A program made the position numbers and the translations under genes. A DNA stretch of 64,000 nt, from NCBI RefSeq assembly GCF_030272615.1, contig NC_081413.1:20834501-20898500 (forward strand), given 5' to 3'. Positions 12,201 to 24,009 of the stretch are shown in pieces (position 1 is the stretch's first letter; each line of letters begins with the position of its first letter). The notes beneath the pieces are model-generated. The model did no database searches. It had not been told where the DNA came from and worked only from the letters and a program-made list of their open reading frames with translations. Origin of the DNA: Cryptomeria japonica. Taxonomy: Eukaryota; Streptophyta; Pinopsida; Cupressales; Cupressaceae.

Positions 12201-13007
12201 AATTCATGGCTTGACCCTTGTTGTTCTCCTCTTTGTTTTATTCATCTCTTTAGGTTGTGGCCCCATTACTGGTGATCTGGAATCTTTGGCTTGAAAGGAA
12301 TTCTACGATTTTCAAACATAAATCTGCCACCCTTACTGATGTGATTGGTAAAATCCAAACCTCCATTTGTGAGGTGGTTCTTTCTTTCATCCATAAAAAA
12401 TTTAGATCACCTCAGGTCTTTTTCTCATTGGAGCAATTGGGTCACTTGGAAATGGTCTTTGCTTCATCTGATGCCTTCCCATGGGGCTATATCAGCTGGA
12501 CTATCTTCTCTTGTTAAACGTAAGATGGCTAAATGGAGCCCTTCCCCCTTCCCTTCATTCATACTACAGTTTGATGGGGCTTCTAAGTGGAATCTAGGAA
12601 GGTCTGGTATTGGAGTAGCTATTTTTTATCATTCTTCTAAGATCATCAAAGCCATGGGAAAACACATTGGTTAGGGTACTAATAATGTTGCTGAGTTTCA
12701 AGCTTTATCCTTTGGGCTTGATCTCACTATTTCATTGAATATTAAAGATATTGTTATTGAAGGAGACTCAATGGTGGTTTTTCAGGCGGTTGTTGCCAAA
12801 AAATATCTCTCTTGGCATTTGCAGTATTTTTTAGAACACATTCTTGTGCAATTAAAGTGCTTTTCCACTTTCTCTATCTCTCATTCTTTCAGGGAGATCA
12901 TTGTCATTGCGGATTTCTTGGCGAATAAGGCTATTGCTGAGGGTGCTGATTTCCTAAAGGTTTCTCCTTCAGACAGTCCAGTTTCTTGCATGAAGCTTCT
13001 TTCTTAG
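9276..13007 (+). pseudogene. LINE ORF2: reverse transcriptase, zf-RVT, RNase H
   Basis: Reverse transcriptase copies the LINE RNA at a nicked target, and RNase H removes the RNA strand. Open from 9245 to 10552 in one frame. The pre-RT linker has WLSKGDRNTKFFH, followed by RT motifs LGPDGFTALFF, LRQGDPLFPFLF and the catalytic FADDTLMFG (10457-10483). After 10552 the same frame continues with TAA at 10550 and near 10637, TAG at 10997, 11147, 11861 and 12251, and TGA at 12212. Most replace an expected Trp or Gln. The zinc finger (CVFC...HLFLLC) is near 12070-12120. A frameshift near 12517 precedes the RNase H domain, which keeps FDGAS, the AEFQAL Glu, EGDS and ADFLANKA. TAG at 12672 lies inside RNase H. 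The element is dead, but all domain signatures remain. Confidence 0.9.
11179..11554 (+). mobile_element. Solo copia-type LTR inserted in the LINE
   Basis: 376 bp beginning TATTGATATG (TG decayed to TA) and ending TGAAACCCTAACA. It is flanked by the 5-bp direct repeat GTTAT at 11174-11178 and 11555-11559. Removing the LTR and one GTTAT (381 bp, divisible by 3) joins the LINE frame as YRRVILPHLSWVFHNG with no other change. Single-LTR structure implies recombination between two LTRs of a former full element. Confidence 0.9.
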
Positions 13008-14475
13008 CAAGACCTATTTTCAAAAACCTCCTTCATTTTCTATGCTTGATGTGGTTTTCTTTCGTTAGTGTCTACAGTGAAGGTGTTGTTCTTTGGGACA
13101 ATATCTTTGTTGTTGATATTTCTTGTTAGAATTTCCTCATGGAGTAGGGAGATTGTTGTGGCTTCTCTTACCGGGTTGAGATCCTCTTTATGGTATTGTC
13201 TTCTCTCGTCTCTTTGCTTTGTGTGATTTTTACTTCCCTATATGGCTATAGGGGGGATGTTGTCCTACCTTATGGCAACATCTTTGTTGTAGCTATATCT
13301 GGCAGTATCTCCTCACTAAGTATGGAGGATGGAGGGGTAACTTTTGATTGGCTGATACTTTTTGTTTTGGAGGGGCCTTTGTTTTTCTATTTATCTGGCT
13401 ATGTGCTTGTTCATTGGGGATTTCCTTGTCGGTGGGCATCTCAGTTTCCTTTTGATGGCATTCAGATTTTGTTTCGTGTACTAATTGGTATCGACCTTCA
13501 ACTCTACTCATTACATGCTAATCATTGTCTATTCGACAGGGGTATGTTAATTATATCTGTTTGATCCTCTGCATTTGTTAGCAATCATTTTAATTTGTGA
13601 TTGGAAGTTGGTTCCTTTCTTGAGGGGCTTCGTATCATGATGAAATAAGTTGGTCCTTTCTTTGAATCATCTGGAATCGTGGTTGATCTTATATTTTGGG
13701 AGTTGCAATTTAATGATTAGGGATGTTGTGAGGCATGAGTTTATTTCATCATTTGTTGAGCAACTTCTTCCTCATTGCTTTTTCTTATGATGGAAGGTTA
13801 ATCATGATCTGGTTGTCTCGTTCTCTATTATATTGTTGGTGGCATGCAGATATGGCATCCATTCTGTCTTTGCATTTATTCTTACTAACACAAAATGCTT
13901 TGTTTTTTATAGAGAGTTTTGGTCGAAATCGGTGGCTTTTGGCTTTTTTTGAGGAATTGGAAAGAGCAGTTAACATGGTGTTGCAGATGGTTTCTTATTT
14001 TGCTATTATTTATTTGGCTTTTGCTTTGGATTATTCTATGGATCGGTCTCATCTTGCTTCCTAAGGGTTTTCATCATCCTTCTCTTGTTTTTATCTAGAT
14101 TGGCATATGTTTGCTCACCATATTTGTGATGGAAGGATCACTTATTCTTGGTTCTCTTCTCGCTTTGAGTTTTGTTCTCTTCAGAGCCTTGGACTCATGT
14201 GATGTGTAGACAGGTTGGACATCATTGGCTCCATTTTGAGATGTTCTCTTCTAGACTAGTTTTCATAGCTTCTTTTATATCTAATGCGGTTGGCTATGTA
14301 TCTGGGGGGTTTATTTGGAATGCCTATGGGCTTTTGTATTGGGTAGATAGGCTTATGTTCTCTTGAGCAATACTGAAAGGTTTTCTTACTGGTTCTTTCC
14401 CTTCAGTGCTCTTTGAACCAGACACCTGTAAAAAACTAAAGATTTAATATAATTTTAGTGGTTCCATCCACTTTT
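13008..14475 (+). other. LINE 3' UTR
   Basis: T/G-rich sequence between the RNase H end and the A-rich tail. Open frames at 13190-13564 and 13735-14064 translate into hydrophobic low-complexity protein with no motif and are by-products of T-rich composition. Confidence 0.65.
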
Positions 14476-14495
14476 AAAAAAAAAATTAAAAAAAA

Positions 14496-16748
14496 ATGAC
14501 TGAAAATGGTTGCCTTTGGAATACTTGTAAGGCGAATTTAGAAGGTACAATAGTAAAGCTACAGAAAAAACTTAATGAAACAAAGATTCTGGCCCATGAT
14601 AATCAAGCCAAAATAAGGAGAGAAAAAGCTGAGTTGGAAGATAATTTTAATCAATCCATTAATGATACTAAACTATTAAAGGAAAAATTGGCTGAAGATA
14701 GGCACGCGTGGGATACTTGTAAGGGAGAATTTGAAGTTGCAATTCAAAAACTGCAAAATGATGAAAAATGAAGCGAGAATGCTAAGCCAGAAGTATGAAG
14801 ATTTGTGGTCTCAATTAGGACAAGAAAAAAATGAGTTGGAAAAGACTCTTAAAGGGCTACAAAATGAAATCGATGAAACAAAGAAGATTTGTGGTCTCAA
14901 TTAGGACAAGAAAAAAATGAGTTGGAAAAGACTCTTAAAGGGCTACAAAATGAACTCGATGAAATTAAGATTTTGAGAATAAAAGACCAGGAGCTGTGTA
15001 ATGTGCTAAGAGAAGAAAACAATCGTTTAGGAAATAAATTGAAACAAAGCAATGACAGGATTGGTAAATTAAATACAAAATTTAAAGAAGCGGAGCTATT
15101 GTGGGTTCGTAATAAGGACCATTTGGAAAGCAGACTTGCGGATGTGCAGTATGAGAAAGAGACATTGATCCAGGAATATAGAGCTCTGTGGGCCCATTTA
15201 AGAGATGAAAAATATGAGTTGGAAGACAAAGTGACAGAATGCAGTGATAAGAATAAGGAATTGCATAAACAGATGAGAGAAGATTGCCGCTTTTGGGAAG
15301 CTTGTAAGGCAAAATTTGAAGACTCTGCTGCAGGGCTACAAAATAATTTTAATCAATCCATTAGTGAAACTGAACAATTAAAGGAAAAATTGGTTACTTG
15401 TAAGGGAGAATTTGAAGTTACAATTGCAAAACTGCAAAATGAGGTTAATGAAGTGAGAATGTTAAGCCATAAGCATGAGGATTTGTGCTCTCAATCAGAA
15501 CATAAAAAATATGAGCTGGAAAAGGCTTTTATACGGGTAAAAAATGAGCTTGATGAAACAAATATTCTGAGACAAAAAGACCAAGAACTGCGTAATGTGC
15601 TAAGAGAAGAGAATAATCGGTTAGAAAATAACTTGAAAGAATGCAATGATAGGATTCGGGAATTAAATAGAAAAATTAAAGAAAATGAGCGGTTGTGGAT
15701 TACTAATAAGGCTGATTTTGAAAACAAAGTTGCAGGTCTGCAGCCTGAGAAAGGGATATTGAGCCAGGAATATAATTTTCTGTGGGCCCATTTAACAGAT
15801 GAAAAAGATGAGTTGGAAAACAATTTGAGAGAATGCAACGATAGGAATAAGGAATTTCATGCGCAGATGAGAGAAGATTGCCGCTTGTGGGAAGCTCGTA
15901 AGGAAAATTTTGAAGATTCTATTGCAGGGCTGCAAAATAAGCTTGATTTGATGACTAATGAAGGAAGAATTTTGAGCCAGGAATACGTAGAGTTGTGCAT
16001 TGAATGTGAATTTTTGAAGGCACAGCTGGGAGATTATAATGATATACTAAGCTCTATGGAAGATGAAACATGGAACCTAATCTCTCTCTCAGAAAGCAAT
16101 GCAAAGACAGTGGAAGCTTTGCAAACTCAAGTGCAATTGATCACCCATGAACAAACACATTTGAGCAAGAAAAATGAAGAACTGACTACAGAAAATGAAT
16201 CTCTGAAATTGAAATTGGAAGAACTGACTTCTGAAAATGAGGGGTACTCACTTAGATCTACGTCAGCAAGCAGGGAGGAGGCTTTGATTCAAGAAAATGG
16301 TTTATTGAAACAACAAGTCCATGAGCTTCAAAATGGGTTTCCACTGATGAAAGATTATGAAGGGGTTTCCACTGATGATATGCTCGACTCAGCATCACGG
16401 GAGAGGCAATTACTCACATCTCTATCAGAAACCACTGATAAACTGATGGAAGATTTCATTATAGAGAATAGAACAGTGAAACAGGAAGCCTTTCAACTTG
16501 ATCAAGAAAACCAACAATTACAAAAGGACATATTGAGTAAAAAGTCATTACTTCACACAAAAGATGGCAAAATTGGAGATTTGAATGCAAAAATGACTGA
16601 TCTTAAGAATGCGATTGAAGTGTTGGAAGAGATTGGAAGAAAAAATACTAAAGTACTGAAAGAAAATGGAGGTGTAAGGGAAGAGCAAGTGAAGAGAAAG
16701 GAAAGCGAGGAGAAAAGGAAGGAGTGTAGTGGGAAGGTTTCTTGGTAA
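14496..16748 (+). pseudogene. Truncated coiled-coil repeat protein, no recognised family
   Basis: Highly charged, Leu/Glu/Lys-rich, almost wholly coiled coil. It opens directly after the LINE A-tail in the middle of a repeat unit (GCLWNTCKANLE matches the later CRLWEARKENFE), so its N-terminus has probably been removed by the LINE insertion. It runs to TGA at 14769. The segment 14751-14888 is disrupted by a 1-bp gain plus an 86-bp tandem duplication. It is then open for 619 codons (14889-16748). Two large internal repeats with a 594-bp (198-residue) period are visible: KDQELCNVLREENNR near 14982 and KDQELRNVLREENNR near 15576. The C-terminal third is non-repeated coiled coil. A structural or tethering role would be a guess. 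It may have been expressed until recently, given the long intact frame. Confidence 0.65.
14797..14968. repeat. 86-bp tandem duplication within coiled-coil frame
   Basis: The block beginning GAAGATTTGTGGTCTC at 14797 recurs at 14883 with almost no change. Its length (2 mod 3) shifts the frame, and the shift is cancelled by a 1-bp gain just upstream near 14760-14770. Confidence 0.9.
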
Positions 16749-16837
16749 TTTGATGTCTAATGTAGACAGACGTTATCTGCTTCCACAAAGAGTATCATTG
16801 GTTTGGTGGGATAGTATAAGTTCTGTGACAAATGTAT

Positions 16838-18240
16838 TACTCTGGAAGGGCAATGTCTCCAATTATTCAATTCGTCCGTACGTACGTTTTTTAAATTCTG
16901 GTTGATGTATACTCGAACAATTCCTTCACTGCAATAAACTGCAATACTCTAAAATTCGTTTTAGAATTCATTTATGAGATATTGTATTTTTAATTGATGT
17001 ATGATTTTTGAATTCTGATTGATGTATAGATTTGTATGCTTAAACTTCAAAATGTGTTCAACCTAACATAATTACAACCATCAATGATGAGAGAAGTTAA
17101 TTAAGAAAAAATTTAAATTTTATTATAGGGTTTTGAATAATAAGACGACCTGTAATCCATTATTATATCAATCACGTATAAGAGCTATGTTACCCTTGTC
17201 ATTCAACATATGCATTATCCAAATATGTTGTATAATTGTTTATTTATCTTCAATATTAAAACAAAAATAATGAAATCAAAATCTAAAAGTATAATCAAAA
17301 GATAAAATTATCTTATAGTTCCAAGGAGCCTCCAAAACCAATAATTTATTAGAGGTGTGGAGATCAAATTTTGATGAAATTCTGCACATGTCAAATATAC
17401 ATATATTACATTATTAATTTTCTCATGTACTTTTAACTATTCATTTATCAATTAAACAAATTAAACCAATATTTACACTAAGATTTTTTTTATTGAGAAT
17501 TGTAGAGCAAGAATATGTTATTTATACAAATATAATACTCTAGACGAGCAATGTCTAGAATAATTCAATTCATTTGTTTGAATTTTGATTGATGTATATT
17601 CGAACTATTCCTTCATTGCAATAAATTGCACTACTCTAAATTTCATTTTAGAATTCATTTTTGAGATATTGTATTTGTAATTGATGTATGATTTTTGAGT
17701 TTTGGTTGATGTATATTCAAAATTTGATCTCGAAATTTGTATGCTTAAATTTTAAAATGTGTTCAAACTAACCTAATTACAATCACCAATGATAAGATAG
17801 TTTAATTAAGAAAAAAATTAAATTTTATTGTAGGCTTTTGAATAATAAGACGACCTCTAATCCATTATTATTATATCAATAACCTTGATAATCCATTATA
17901 AGAACTATGTTACCTATTCCTCATTCAACATATGCCTTATCTAAAGATGTTGTAGAATTGTTTAATATATCTTCAATATTTTTTAATAATAAATGAAATC
18001 AAAATCTAGAAGTTTAATCAAAAGATAAAATCATCAACTTATAATCTCCCAAGGAGGCTCCAAAACCAATAATTTGTTAGAGGTGTTGAGATCAATTTTG
18101 ATCAAATTTGCACATAGTTAGTTATACATATATTACATTATTGAAACTCCTTGTAGATATATCAATTAAAAATTAACCCAATATTTACTCTAGCATTTTT
18201 ATTCTAGAATTATATAACAAGAATATTCTTTTTATACAAA
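16838..18240. repeat. Diverged tandem duplication, 698-bp unit
   Basis: Unit 1 (16838-17535) and unit 2 (17536 to about 18240) align along their whole length. Both contain TACTCT...CAATGTCT, TGAATAATAAGACGACCT and CCAAAACCAATAATTT, with frequent substitutions and small indels. Neither unit is coding. The start of a third unit may be recognisable near 18240. Confidence 0.85.
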
Positions 18241-19545
18241 TGACAATATAATTATCCTAGAAAAATAATTTGAGATACATTATGCTAGAAAATTATTCAC
18301 ACATAATTTCAAGTATTAATAACTTCAAATAAAAGTACTTATCTTTAGAACTTACATTGATTTGACTATGATATATGTCACCATTGTATTAGAGTCTTAA
18401 GTTCTAGAAGGTGAGTGATATTAGACTATTGAAATATTTATGTCTTGTCAACATATTTGAACCCCATTGATAGATTCATTATGACAAATATTGTAGTTTT
18501 GATTTATATTTGCAAAAGATTTTAGACTTATAATAAATGAATGGTGATGCTAAGGAATACATTTGGGAGTTTACTAGTTGATTATTTTCTTCTAAATATT
18601 GAATCTCTAAATTTTAACATAAAGATTTTAAAACATTTATAACTAATCATGTATGTTTTAAATAAGAACTATTCAACTATGAGGACCAATACCACTAAAA
18701 TATTTCTAGAGTGAGAGTGTTTGAGTCAAGTGATTTAATTTAGATAAGTGTTAAGTCGATATTAAAAACTTTGAAATATTATATATCAATTTGATGCTAA
18801 TTTGATAGTGTTATTTAATTTACTATGTTAATTGATTACTTTAAATATCTTAGTAAATTACCACATATTTTTTTTGCAATGGTTATTAAAATTTATTGGA
18901 TAACAATGTATATTCTATATTGTTTTTCCTACAATATTAACTATAATTGAATAACTACAAATAATTAAATATCTTAGAGAGAAAAGAGCACCACATTAAA
19001 ATAATAGAGCTTATTCAAGGAACTTCATTATTACCAATTATACTCATCTACTTCATAAACTCATAATCAACATGTCAAAAATTAGAATATAATATCAATT
19101 GCTAAATAAAAAGTACACCAACAAAATATAACATTTAAAGTAGATTGGAATTTGACAAGATACATATCTTAGACACATTCTACATACATTAGAATCAAAT
19201 GCATTAGCATTTCTCCAAGCTTCTTAGGAATGGCCTGAACAGATTGATTGATAGCATTTTTACTCAATCTATAGAAAAAGATATTTAAAATAAAAACTAC
19301 AACACCCAAATTTTAAAAAAAAAATTTATACATATATATCACCTTTAAAAGTTCATTACTCCTCATTCCAATCTTTTTCATCCCATATACTCTTTGTCCT
19401 TAAGTAATTTTTATCTTGGTCTTGCTTTTTTATTAATTGTTTATCCCAAAGAATACACTATTTCGTTATTGAACATAATTGTAAGTGTAAATATTATTTA
19501 ATGCATTATGCATATAGATATAAACATGAAATTTGGCTACTTGGG
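18241..19545. other. AT-rich intergenic
   Basis: Strongly AT-rich with no coding character on either strand and no clear repeat boundaries. Confidence 0.5.
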
Positions 19546-19844
19546 TGTCCTAGTTAGAGATGGTAAACTTGCCATACCTTACAATTTTTTAGGAAGCTTG
19601 CTAGAACTCCCTATTAGTGGGAGTCAACTTATTTTTTTGCATTATTCATGTTGATAATTGCTTCCTTTCTCTCTATATGTATACCTCATTCTTGGATTGA
19701 TTTATATACTTATTTACCCAATTTGATGTTCTCTTTTACATTAAATTGTTCACTTATAATATCATAGATCAAATATGTTATTTTTCATCCTATCTAGCTC
19801 AATTTGATACTACAATATATGTAGAGATTCTAACAAATTCTACA
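19546..19844 (+). mobile_element. Candidate copia-type LTR
   Basis: TGTCCTAG at the left and TTCTACA at the right, followed immediately by TGGTATTAGAGTAGATC, a PBS for initiator-Met tRNA (19845-19856). About 300 bp. The left end is less certain than the right. No coding interior follows. Confidence 0.45.
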
Positions 19845-19856
19845 TGGTATTAGAGT

Positions 19857-20693
19857 AGATCTATATTTGATTGTTTGTTTAATATTTTTTTTAGTTAGTT
19901 TTTAGAAAATATTGGTGCATGTGTATTAGTAAAGGTTGTGGATATTTTGATGAGGAAAAGAGGTTACAAATTTGTTGGTATATCTACATGTATGCAACCT
20001 GTAAGTGAGATTGATCTTTTAATAGTTTTTTAACGTCATAAATTATCACTGGGCCAATTTACAAATCATGTTTGTGCCCCTAATCTAGCATGTCTACATC
20101 TCATCTCTTATTTGGGTCTGTTCAATGCCTTAACTCAAGTTCTAATGCCATATACACCTACCAAATGACTCTCTAGAGGGGTGTCCTCATCTCTGGGACT
20201 AAATCATGGTTCTTGATGGAGGAGAACTAGGGCATCCTGGTTCTAGGACTAGAGCATCTAGTTCCCTAGTTCCCCTCAATGGGGCCCAATTTTCAAATAA
20301 AGGATGGAACCTATCTCTTGAGTGGGAAATTAAATTGGTGGCTTGATATGAATTTTGGAGGTTGGCCTAACTAGTACATTGACCTAGGGTCTCAGATATA
20401 AAGACATTTAATCAATTCACTTCAATCTAAGTCTCCATCTCCAAGCACTCAAGTGCTCTTACATATGTGAAGTGTTCATCAAGCATTTTCAGAAGTCTTC
20501 AAGATTGAATATTCTTCATTCAACCATTGTGGAGAAAAATTACATCATTCATATGCAAGCATGTGTGTGTCATTAGGGTTTTGTCATGTTCATGCCATTT
20601 CATACAACATATGTTATTACATTCAAGAAGCAAAGTGGCATCATCAATAATTGTACATCTCTATCCTTAAAAGAGTATTTTTCCCCAAAGTGA
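19857..20693. other. Probable LTR-derived sequence
   Basis: From about 20050 the text has the style of the gypsy LTRs in this window (AGGACTAGAGCATCTAG-like repeats of 'ctagtt/ggacta'), in plus orientation. It ends near the GTGGAAACCCTAATTTTT motif at about 20830. Boundaries cannot be fixed. Confidence 0.35.
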
Positions 20694-20814
20694 ATCTAAT
20701 AAGAATTCTCATCTCTATCCTTGTTGATTTTTGGCTAAATCTATTAGGCTCTTCTCTCTTTTAATATAATGGTACCTAAGCTTAAAATTAGTGGTTTCTA
20801 CTACATCTAATCGT

Positions 20815-21738
20815 GGAAACCCTAATTTTTCACCATTGCAAGTTTGATATTTTAATGAATTATGTGGAGACAATGATTTAGAACTTCATGTATTAAAATT
20901 TCTTTAATATTATTAGACCATTAATATCAATTTTAGGTTAGATTTTTTTTAACTCTATTTGGTTGTGCAATTGTTTTTATTTTGGTATTTAGATCCTAGT
21001 GTGTAGATCTCGATTGAACACTTGAGAAAACCGACATCAAAGATATGAAAGAATGTATTGAATATTTTATTATAGACCCATGACATTAATTTTATTGATA
21101 AAATATATATAAATTAATAGTAACACTGTTGGGTGAATATTTTGTAATCAACTAATTGATTACAAAATGGTTCTATCTATCACAACATAATGAGATTGAA
21201 TCTCTCCTCTTAGAAAAGTGAGGCTTACTTCTTATTTCGAACTAAGGACAACTATTACTTAATTAAACTAAGTTCATGGGATGTTACATTCATCCTATTC
21301 TTTCCTTTCATAATAGATGTTATCATTTTACAACAAATTTTAATTACATTCCTATGATAGATACATGTAATGAACTACAAAATAACAATTGGAGCAATAA
21401 TAATTGATATATACTCTAGTTAGACAAAAGAATAACTACAAAGATACCAACAAATTTCAATATTTGAGAAGCCCATAAAAATACAACATTTTTTGTTACT
21501 TCTTATGTAGATTGTATGAATAAAGATGTAGTACATGTGCAACCTAAAGTCTTCAACACATGTCACAACCTAATCAACTAAACATAAATAATAATATGGA
21601 TCTCAAAGTCTTCAAATTACTGCTAGTCTATACACATAAAATAAATTCCCAAATATAATAATGCATCTCAAAGGCTACAAAATCAGATTGGAGCTACTTC
21701 TTGTAATGGTGAAAAATTATTAGGGTTTCCACCATAAG
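20815..21738. repeat. Inverted pair of an LTR-end-like motif
   Basis: GTGGAAACCCTAA..TTTTTCACCATT.CAAG lies on the plus strand at about 20820-20850. It recurs on the minus strand at about 21697-21735 with a 3-bp indel. Weaker similarity continues outward for about 80 bp. This is best read as two related retroelement ends facing each other, not as a DNA transposon. Confidence 0.5.
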
Positions 21739-22790
21739 AAGTATAAAAACCTCTAGTATTTTTTCTTTAGGACCACTAGCAAGGATAAGGACTGAAAATA
21801 CTAATTGGATTCAAGGGATGGATTTGATTGTCTTTTTTTGTGTGTTGAATTGCCGAAATTAGGATGAAGTGTTGAAAATGAAGGTAAAAACATAGAAACA
21901 GTGAGCTACAGTAATTGGATTGAGGCACACACCTGGATTTGAGAAATATAAGTTGATTTGAACATGATCTTCAAAAAAGCTCCAAAAATATTGGAAGCAG
22001 AGCGAAATTCATCCTGGTCCTCTAAACTTTTCGCACACCAAAGGGAGTTGGTGCATCTCTGCAAATAATGTTGATTTTGAAGATTGCAGCTCCATACGTA
22101 CTTCCTACACACATGAAGAAAAGGAAATAGGTTGGGAATGGGGATTTGCCTAAGTGAAACCTAGGTTGAGGAATCAACCTTGAATAAAATGTTGCAAATA
22201 CTAAAATAAATAATGAAAGGATATACCTCACATCTGCAATGATTAATAATGATGCTTTTCTTCTTTAATGTAATCACATATGTTGTATAAAATGGCAAGC
22301 ACATGAAAAAACCCTAATCACACAGACATGCTTGTAGATGAATGATGTAAAGTTGCTCCATAATTGATGAATGAAGAATGCAGACTTAAAAGAACTCTAG
22401 ATATTTTTGATGATTATAATTTTGCCCTTGTATCATTGCCTCATTGTTGTTGTATATTGAAATGAGAGGGGAAAGCCTCCTTATATACTTTCCTATCGAA
22501 AAACATGTTAATTTGCTGACATAGGCTAACATGGAGAGGGGTTTCTTGCCCAAATAAGGAGAACCAAAGCATGGTGCCTTGGTCCTAGTGAGGACCAAAG
22601 CACCATGCCCTAGTCCTACCCTATTTTAAGGCTAGACTAAGGGGCCATGTGGTGTATAAATTGAAAATAAGGTCATTTTTGCATTATGCAAGCATAATTA
22701 GGTCTTAATTAAGAATTGGGAGACAAAAACTAAGGTGAGGGCCCAAAAATGTGGACTAAATTGTAAGGGAGTACAATTTAGGACACTACA
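21700..22790 (-). mobile_element. LTR, second copy of the 0-3 kb family
   Basis: On the minus strand it starts TGTAGTGTCC at 22790 and has a TATA-like GTATATAAGGAGG near 22475. It aligns with 2013-2917 through the AATGAGAGGGGAAA block and the AAGTTTAGAGGACCAGG block. The inner end is placed at the CACCATTACA motif at about 21700. A gag-like interior is not recognisable to its left. Confidence 0.6.
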
Positions 22791-24009
22791 TTTAACTCCC
22801 ATGAGAAGAATGATGAGAAAGGATATGGATACCTTGCCCCTAGATGTTTTTATCTAGATGATTCATGTTGGGGAGGAGAGTAGGAATAATCTAGTTGTCT
22901 TTAGTGAGTTCAGCTCACCCTCATGCATGTGTGCAAGTGATGTCTAGTTTCATGTATATAGCACCTTTTATCAAGTGTGCATCAACCTATTTAAGACATG
23001 TAATGTAAATGCAAATTGTAAGTGGCGACTATGTATAAATTCCAAGGGGTGAATGTATGACTTCGAGAAAATCTCGCTATAAGAGTTTCCTTCGGTTCTA
23101 AGAATGCGTAACCCCAAATTAAACAGGTGCATGCTTGGTTTTGAGGACATCCCATGTAAGAGATTTTTAACTCTAGTTTTAGTGATGTGTAGCCCTGCTT
23201 AATACATATATCAAAGTTGCGTCTATTTTTGGGCCTAAAGTATCTCGCTCCAAGATTTTATTTACTCTCGATCTAATGATGAACACCCCATTTAAGACAT
23301 GAAAAGATATAGTAAAATATGGTACAAAGGGAGCAATATGAGTGCCCCCCCTTAAGATGTCAACATAGCCTTATGTTAATATCTTAAGGAAGCTTAGTGA
23401 CAAGGACACCTTACATTCAACAACAAGGAGATATCCTTTAGGAAAGAATGTCATAAATCTAAGCTAAAGAGGAAATACTCTTCAAGCAAGGATAAGATAG
23501 TTGAAAAATATATATTTTGCAAAAAGTGTAAGGGAGATCCTTGGAGGAGGAGAGATCTTTTCTCAAAAGACGTCTACTTCCAAGAGGAGTTCTTGAACAA
23601 ATATAACATATTCTACCTAAGGAAAGGAAGGGGAACAAGAATTCATACCTTCCTCCTATTTCTAGGTGAAATAGATTCCTAATGAAGGATTACACACTTT
23701 TGACCCAATGTGAGGGGTAAGTTTATGATAGATATACATTTCCAAGTGAAAAGAGGTTGTAGCCAAGGACAAACACCTCTTGCATAAGAGAGAATCCTTG
23801 AGAAGAAAACAACTTCACATAAGGAATGATATCAAATCATAAGCAAACACCACTCACAAAGGAAAAGTACATCCTTAGAAACTTGGATAAGAGAGGAATC
23901 ATTAGCTCCCAAGTGTAAGCATAATGAGAAAAATTAGACAAGTTCCAGAGAGAGAGTATTCATAAGACATGTACCATTTCAAACAAAAAATAGGTCTTAA
24001 CCAAGAAAC
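22791..24009. other. No coding sequence seen
   Basis: Lies between two same-orientation copies of the LTR family. It has no protein character. A short TGGCGACTATG near 23028 is a weak PBS resemblance only. Confidence 0.45.

Larger units (their letters stand above)
9276..14495 (+). mobile_element. L1-type LINE, 5'-truncated, with A-rich tail
   Basis: Contains the 3' part of ORF2 (linker, reverse transcriptase, zinc finger, RNase H), a T-rich 3' UTR of about 1.5 kb, and an A-rich tail at 14476-14495. ORF1 and the endonuclease are missing, as expected from 5' truncation during reverse transcription. The 5' junction is at the end of the microsatellite and the 3' junction is in or at the coiled-coil reading frame. 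No target-site duplication could be identified. A solo LTR is inserted at 11179-11554. Confidence 0.85.

Noticed and set aside
13190-14366. Hydrophobic plus-strand open frames after LINE RNase H
   Set aside because: T-rich 3' UTR of the LINE; no conserved motif and no continuity of frame, unlike the extra frame at 32413-34053.
14889-16748. Calling the coiled-coil frame a known myosin- or kinesin-like protein
   Set aside because: Coiled-coil composition alone gives such resemblance; no motor or other diagnostic domain is present.
20815-21738. DNA transposon with long terminal inverted repeats
   Set aside because: No transposase-like frame inside and no target duplication; the motif also looks like an LTR end.
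23018-23040. TGGCGACTATG as a second Tat/Ogre primer-binding site
   Set aside because: Only eight to nine bases match, and there is no LTR end before it or gag after it.
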